The position numbers were made by a program, and so were the translations under genes. 7,647 nucleotides of DNA from a bacterium. Lineage in GTDB: Bacteria > Vulcanimicrobiota > Xenobia > RGZZ01. The notes below the pieces were generated by a model. It did no database searches, was not told the origin of the DNA, and was given only the letters and a program-made list of their open reading frames with translations. Of the stretch, positions 6,407-7,647 are shown piece after piece (position 1 is the first letter of the stretch; each line of letters starts with the position of its first letter). Location: NCBI GenBank assembly GCA_021782195.1, contig JAJXVI010000100.1, positions 1 through 7,647 of the forward strand, read 5' to 3'.

Positions 6407-6743
6407 CGTTGGTCCCGACCATCCCGGAAACCGGTCCCCAACTGACGCGCGTGCAAACCTGACCACAGTCCGGACAGGCGACCAGTCGCCGGTTTGATCT
6501 TGGCCCCTCACACAGCCTCACCGGCACTGTCGCGAAAGTCTGGTGCGTGCCCACGTGGCGTGGATACGTTCCGCTCGCTCCCACCGTGAACCTGGGACTC
6601 GACGGGGCGTTCGAGAGGCATCGGACGGTGGCAGTGCACCCTCCGCATCCCGCAGACCGACCGAAAAGATTCCTTTGAACCATTGCTTCGGGGGAAACAG
6701 GAACCACGGGAAAAGTCGCACTGACCACACTTTGGAAGCGGAA

Positions 6744-6786
6744 TCGGTCTGCCCCTCAACACCGGTTGCGCTGCGGAGCAGACCGA
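6744..6786 (-). other. 12-bp hairpin just downstream of bamA
   Basis: On the minus strand TCGGTCTGCTCC (6786-6775) pairs with GGGGCAGACCGA (6755-6744) over 12 bp, with one G-U pair, around a 19-nt loop. It begins 29 nt after the bamA stop codon. No run of U follows, so it is not a standard intrinsic terminator. It could protect the 3' end of the bamA message, or mark a weak or factor-dependent stop. A further copy of the left arm (TCGGTCTGC) at 6660-6652 could pair with the right arm instead. Confidence 0.5.
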
Positions 6787-6814
6787 GCAGTGAGCGTCGT
6801 TCTCGGCCGAATCC

Positions 6815-7647
6815 CTAGAAAGACTGACCGAGTCCGATTGTGGTTCGAGAACCGCGATCACCGATCGCATAGTCGATGCGGATCACGCCAAGGCCGAGAC
6901 TGGGAAATACGAGACGCAGACCGACTCCGACGTCCTTGTAGAGTCTGAAGGCCGTGTTGGTTCCGTTGTAATCCCACGCATCGCCAGCGTCGCAGAAAAA
7001 CGCACCGTTCAAGAGCTTCAACTTTGCGATAGGGAAGCGATACTCGGCATTGACAAGCAGGAACTTGCCGCCTACGAACGAGTTGTCCTGATAGGCACGC
7101 AACGTGTCCGCGCCGCCCAGGTAGAAGATCTCGTTGATCGGAAGAGCACCAAAGCCAAAACCGCCCCACGCACGAAATGCCAGGGTGTTTCGGCTCATGG
7201 GCATGTAGTGGCGAACTTCAAACTGATACTTCGTGAAGTTGAAATTTCCACCAAGGATTCCGCCCGACATCGCCATTCCGACGTTGGCATAGGTTCCACG
7301 ATGTGGATTGAACAGGTCGTCGCGAGTGTCATACAGGAGGTTCAGAGCGGCTGAGTCCTCGGTGCCCACACCAAGTCCAATGGGCGTGAACTGGGAGTCA
7401 GCAGCTTCCCTGATCGACAGGTAATCTCTCTTGATGCTGAAGAACGCGCGCACATCATCGCTGAGGTAGCGACCGAAAGTCAGCGCCACCCCGGTCTCGA
7501 CGTCGTTGTAGAGTGCATAGTTGGAGGCAGAACCCGACGTGACCACGACGGGTTGCTGCAATTCGTAGTATCCTGTGTGGTAAAAGGTCAGTCCAACGGA
7601 GTCCTGCTGGTCATCGAGAACGGGGTCAAAATAGGAGGCTCCATACG
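6815..7647 (-). CDS. bamA: outer-membrane protein assembly factor BamA (3' part, cut by window edge)
   Basis: C-terminal 276 residues of an Omp85-family beta-barrel protein, the core of the machine that folds and inserts outer-membrane proteins. The N-terminal POTRA domains and the start lie beyond the right edge. Visible features are alternating-residue barrel strands; the conserved turn DTRDDLFNPHRGTYANVGM (residues 106-124, matching the family pattern D-T-R-x-x-P-x-x-G); the L6-loop region EIFYLGGADTLRAYQDNSF (172-190); the strand VNAEYRFPI (198-206); FFCDAGDAWD (216-225); the penultimate strand GLGVIRIDYAIGD (251-263); and a terminal beta-signal, TTIGLGQSF, ending in Phe. The L6 motif, usually VRG(F/Y), reads LRAY here: Arg is kept but Gly is replaced by Ala. 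BamA is preferred over other Omp85 members such as TamA because ompH and lpx genes follow. The gene upstream of the window is unknown. Confidence 0.93.
   Translation of the reverse strand, partial: YGASYFDPVLDDQQDSVGLTFYHTGYYELQQPVVVTSGSASNYALYNDVETGVALTFGRYLSDDVRAFFSIKRDYLSIREAADSQFTPIGLGVGTEDSAALNLLYDTRDDLFNPHRGTYANVGMAMSGGILGGNFNFTKYQFEVRHYMPMSRNTLAFRAWGGFGFGALPINEIFYLGGADTLRAYQDNSFVGGKFLLVNAEYRFPIAKLKLLNGAFFCDAGDAWDYNGTNTAFRLYKDVGVGLRLVFPSLGLGVIRIDYAIGDRGSRTTIGLGQSF

Larger units (their letters stand above)
6230..6814. other. non-coding stretch between bamA and the first ompH gene
   Basis: These 585 bases hold no convincing gene. Several open frames of 70-120 codons exist on both strands, but they overlap each other, lack ribosome sites, have unnatural composition, and one begins inside bamA. 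The stretch holds a 12-bp hairpin right after bamA (6744-6786), several short palindromes (GGCGAC-CA-GTCGCC at 6477-6490, GTCCGGAC at 6467-6474, CCACGTGG at 6551-6558), the inverted repeat at 6373-6406, the promoter at 6309-6337 and a repeated leader sequence. Positions about 6491-6743 show nothing I can interpret beyond one extra copy of a hairpin arm at 6652-6660. Confidence 0.6.

Noticed and set aside
6402..6728. Minus-strand 108-codon frame with CGGC and CPDCGQVC
   Set aside because: It overlaps two other open frames in the same stretch, lacks a ribosome site, and its stop lies in the candidate operator. Not supported as a gene.
6744..6786. Intrinsic terminator after bamA
   Set aside because: The hairpin is strong but is followed by GTTCCGC-type mixed sequence in place of a U-tract, and its loop is long, so a classical terminator is not supported.
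6508..6870. Minus-strand frame with a zinc-ribbon-like CSVC...CGQC pattern after bamA
   Set aside because: Its only start codons lie inside bamA without a ribosome site, and the rest of the sequence looks random. The two CxxC pairs are about 16 residues apart as in zinc ribbons but are likely chance. Worth a quick profile search only.

Overview
The window is a piece of an outer-membrane biogenesis locus from a Gram-negative (diderm, lipid A-making) bacterium of fairly high GC content. All recognisable genes lie on the minus strand, so the locus reads from right to left: the 3' end of bamA (7647-6815), a 585-base non-coding stretch with a promoter, three successive OmpH/Skp-family genes (6229-5321, 5310-3883, 3815-3339), lpxD (3334-2534), a large predicted lipoprotein of unknown function (2537-729), and the 5' part of lpxC (748-1, running off the left edge).

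The order bamA - ompH/skp - lpxD - lpxC is the familiar bam/skp/lpx arrangement of many diderms. BamA inserts outer-membrane proteins, OmpH/Skp-type proteins escort them through the periplasm, and LpxD and LpxC carry out the third and second steps of lipid A synthesis. Three ompH-type genes in a row, with one duplicated internally and one hugely elongated, plus an uncharacterised beta-rich lipoprotein between lpxD and lpxC, are not typical of proteobacteria. The N-terminal domain of that lipoprotein and the gene order remind me of Armatimonadota or neighbouring diderm phyla. This is recollection of general sequence character, not a search result, and is held at low confidence.

From the first ompH gene onward the genes are tightly packed. 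The gaps are 10 nt and 67 nt, then 4 nt, followed by a 4-nt GTGA overlap and a 20-nt overlap. They probably form one operon driven by a sigma-70-type promoter at 6309-6337 (TTGCGA, 17-nt spacer, TATAGT). The stretch between bamA and the first ompH gene holds no convincing gene, but it carries a strong 12-bp hairpin just after bamA and several short inverted repeats upstream of the promoter. The last four genes (third ompH, lpxD, the lipoprotein, lpxC) all appear to use TTG or GTG start codons.

Main points of interest are the ompH expansion, an LpxD without its usual N-terminal uridine-binding domain, the lipoprotein embedded in the lipid A operon, and a Gly-to-Ala change in the conserved VRG(F/Y) motif of BamA. 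No RNA gene, mobile element or CRISPR array was seen.
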